A stretch of DNA of 35,184 nt from Nostocales cyanobacterium LEGE 12452 (GTDB lineage Bacteria > Cyanobacteriota > Cyanobacteriia > Cyanobacteriales > Nostocaceae): assembly GCA_015206945.1 (NCBI GenBank), contig JADEXV010000060.1, forward strand, positions 1 through 35,184. Reading direction: 5' to 3'. The first letter of the stretch is position 1, and every line of letters begins with the position of its first letter. Shown in pieces: positions 35,131-35,184 of this stretch. A program made the translations under genes and the position numbers. The notes under the pieces were generated by a model. It was not told the origin of the DNA, did not search any database, and saw nothing but the letters and a program-made list of their open reading frames with translations.

Positions 35131-35184
35131 CCGTAGGGTGCGCTAGTTTTGTATTCGTGCAAGAGTTTATTAAATAATTACTTA

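Larger units (their letters stand above)
34440..35184. other. Gene-poor 745-base region upstream of cysE/nifP
   Basis: No convincing gene is visible: the 69-codon frame at 34624 lacks a family match and a ribosome site. The region holds a 22-bp-spaced direct repeat, a possible NtcA-type site and a palindromic repeat near the end, all listed separately. Confidence 0.5.

Noticed and set aside
1..35184. tRNA or rRNA genes, including tmRNA near smpB
   Set aside because: I found no cloverleaf-type sequence with a T-loop motif and no rRNA-like stretch on either strand by reading. A covariance-model search would settle it.

Overview
The window looks like chromosome from a filamentous, nitrogen-fixing cyanobacterium of the Nostoc/Anabaena type. 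Four things point there: frequent HIP1-like octamers (GCGATCGC), many heptameric short tandem repeats (STRRs) between genes, cyanobacteria-specific genes (cyanoexosortase, ictB, a Calvin-type gap gene), and a nitrogen-fixation accessory block (cysE/nifP, an Asr1405-like gene, a DUF2949 gene, nifV, nifZ, nifT). I recall that this block matches the alr1404-asr1409 region of Nostoc PCC 7120. Moderate AT content and scarce Shine-Dalgarno sites fit as well.

Layout. Positions 1-6.6 kb (minus strand) hold a cell-surface block. In transcription order it is a DegT-type sugar aminotransferase, a cyanoexosortase B with its system-associated partner, a Wza-like export protein with an internally duplicated domain, and a Wzz/GumC-like chain-length protein without a kinase domain. 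From 7.3 to 12.95 kb lie a GAF histidine-kinase-like protein that lacks its phospho-acceptor histidine, ictB (O-antigen-ligase/Wzy_C superfamily), a small WGxxGxxG surface protein, smpB, and a Ycf29-like response regulator behind a MITE. From 13.0 to 16.7 kb (minus) are murC, murB, ybaB and a low-molecular-weight phosphatase. From 17.1 to 28 kb are mostly housekeeping genes: nadD, a gap2-type gene, thiL, a Uma2 nuclease-like gene, a TLP38-like cyclophilin, efp, accB, an ArsR regulator, a GerMN lipoprotein-like gene, proS and a PlsC-like acyltransferase. From 28.0 to 30.1 kb is a small, AT-rich island of poorly characterised genes: a GNAT-like protein, an overlapping small ORF, and a PD-(D/E)XK nuclease. 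From 30.3 to 34.4 kb (minus) is the nif accessory block, with a thioredoxin-like [2Fe-2S] protein downstream of nifT and a 38-codon ORF, too short for normal ORF calling, upstream of nifV.

How the genes work together. The first block should build, export and anchor surface polysaccharide or protein. murC/murB make peptidoglycan precursor. NifV supplies homocitrate, NifZ and NifT assist nitrogenase maturation, and the serine acetyltransferase supplies cysteine for Fe-S clusters. The structural nif genes are not in the window.

I see no rRNA, tRNA, CRISPR array or intact transposase. No wholly new system is obvious. The best leads are the pseudokinase, the exosortase locus with its unusual neighbours, the small ORF upstream of nifV, the 28-30 kb island, and the repeats that supply start or stop codons to genes.
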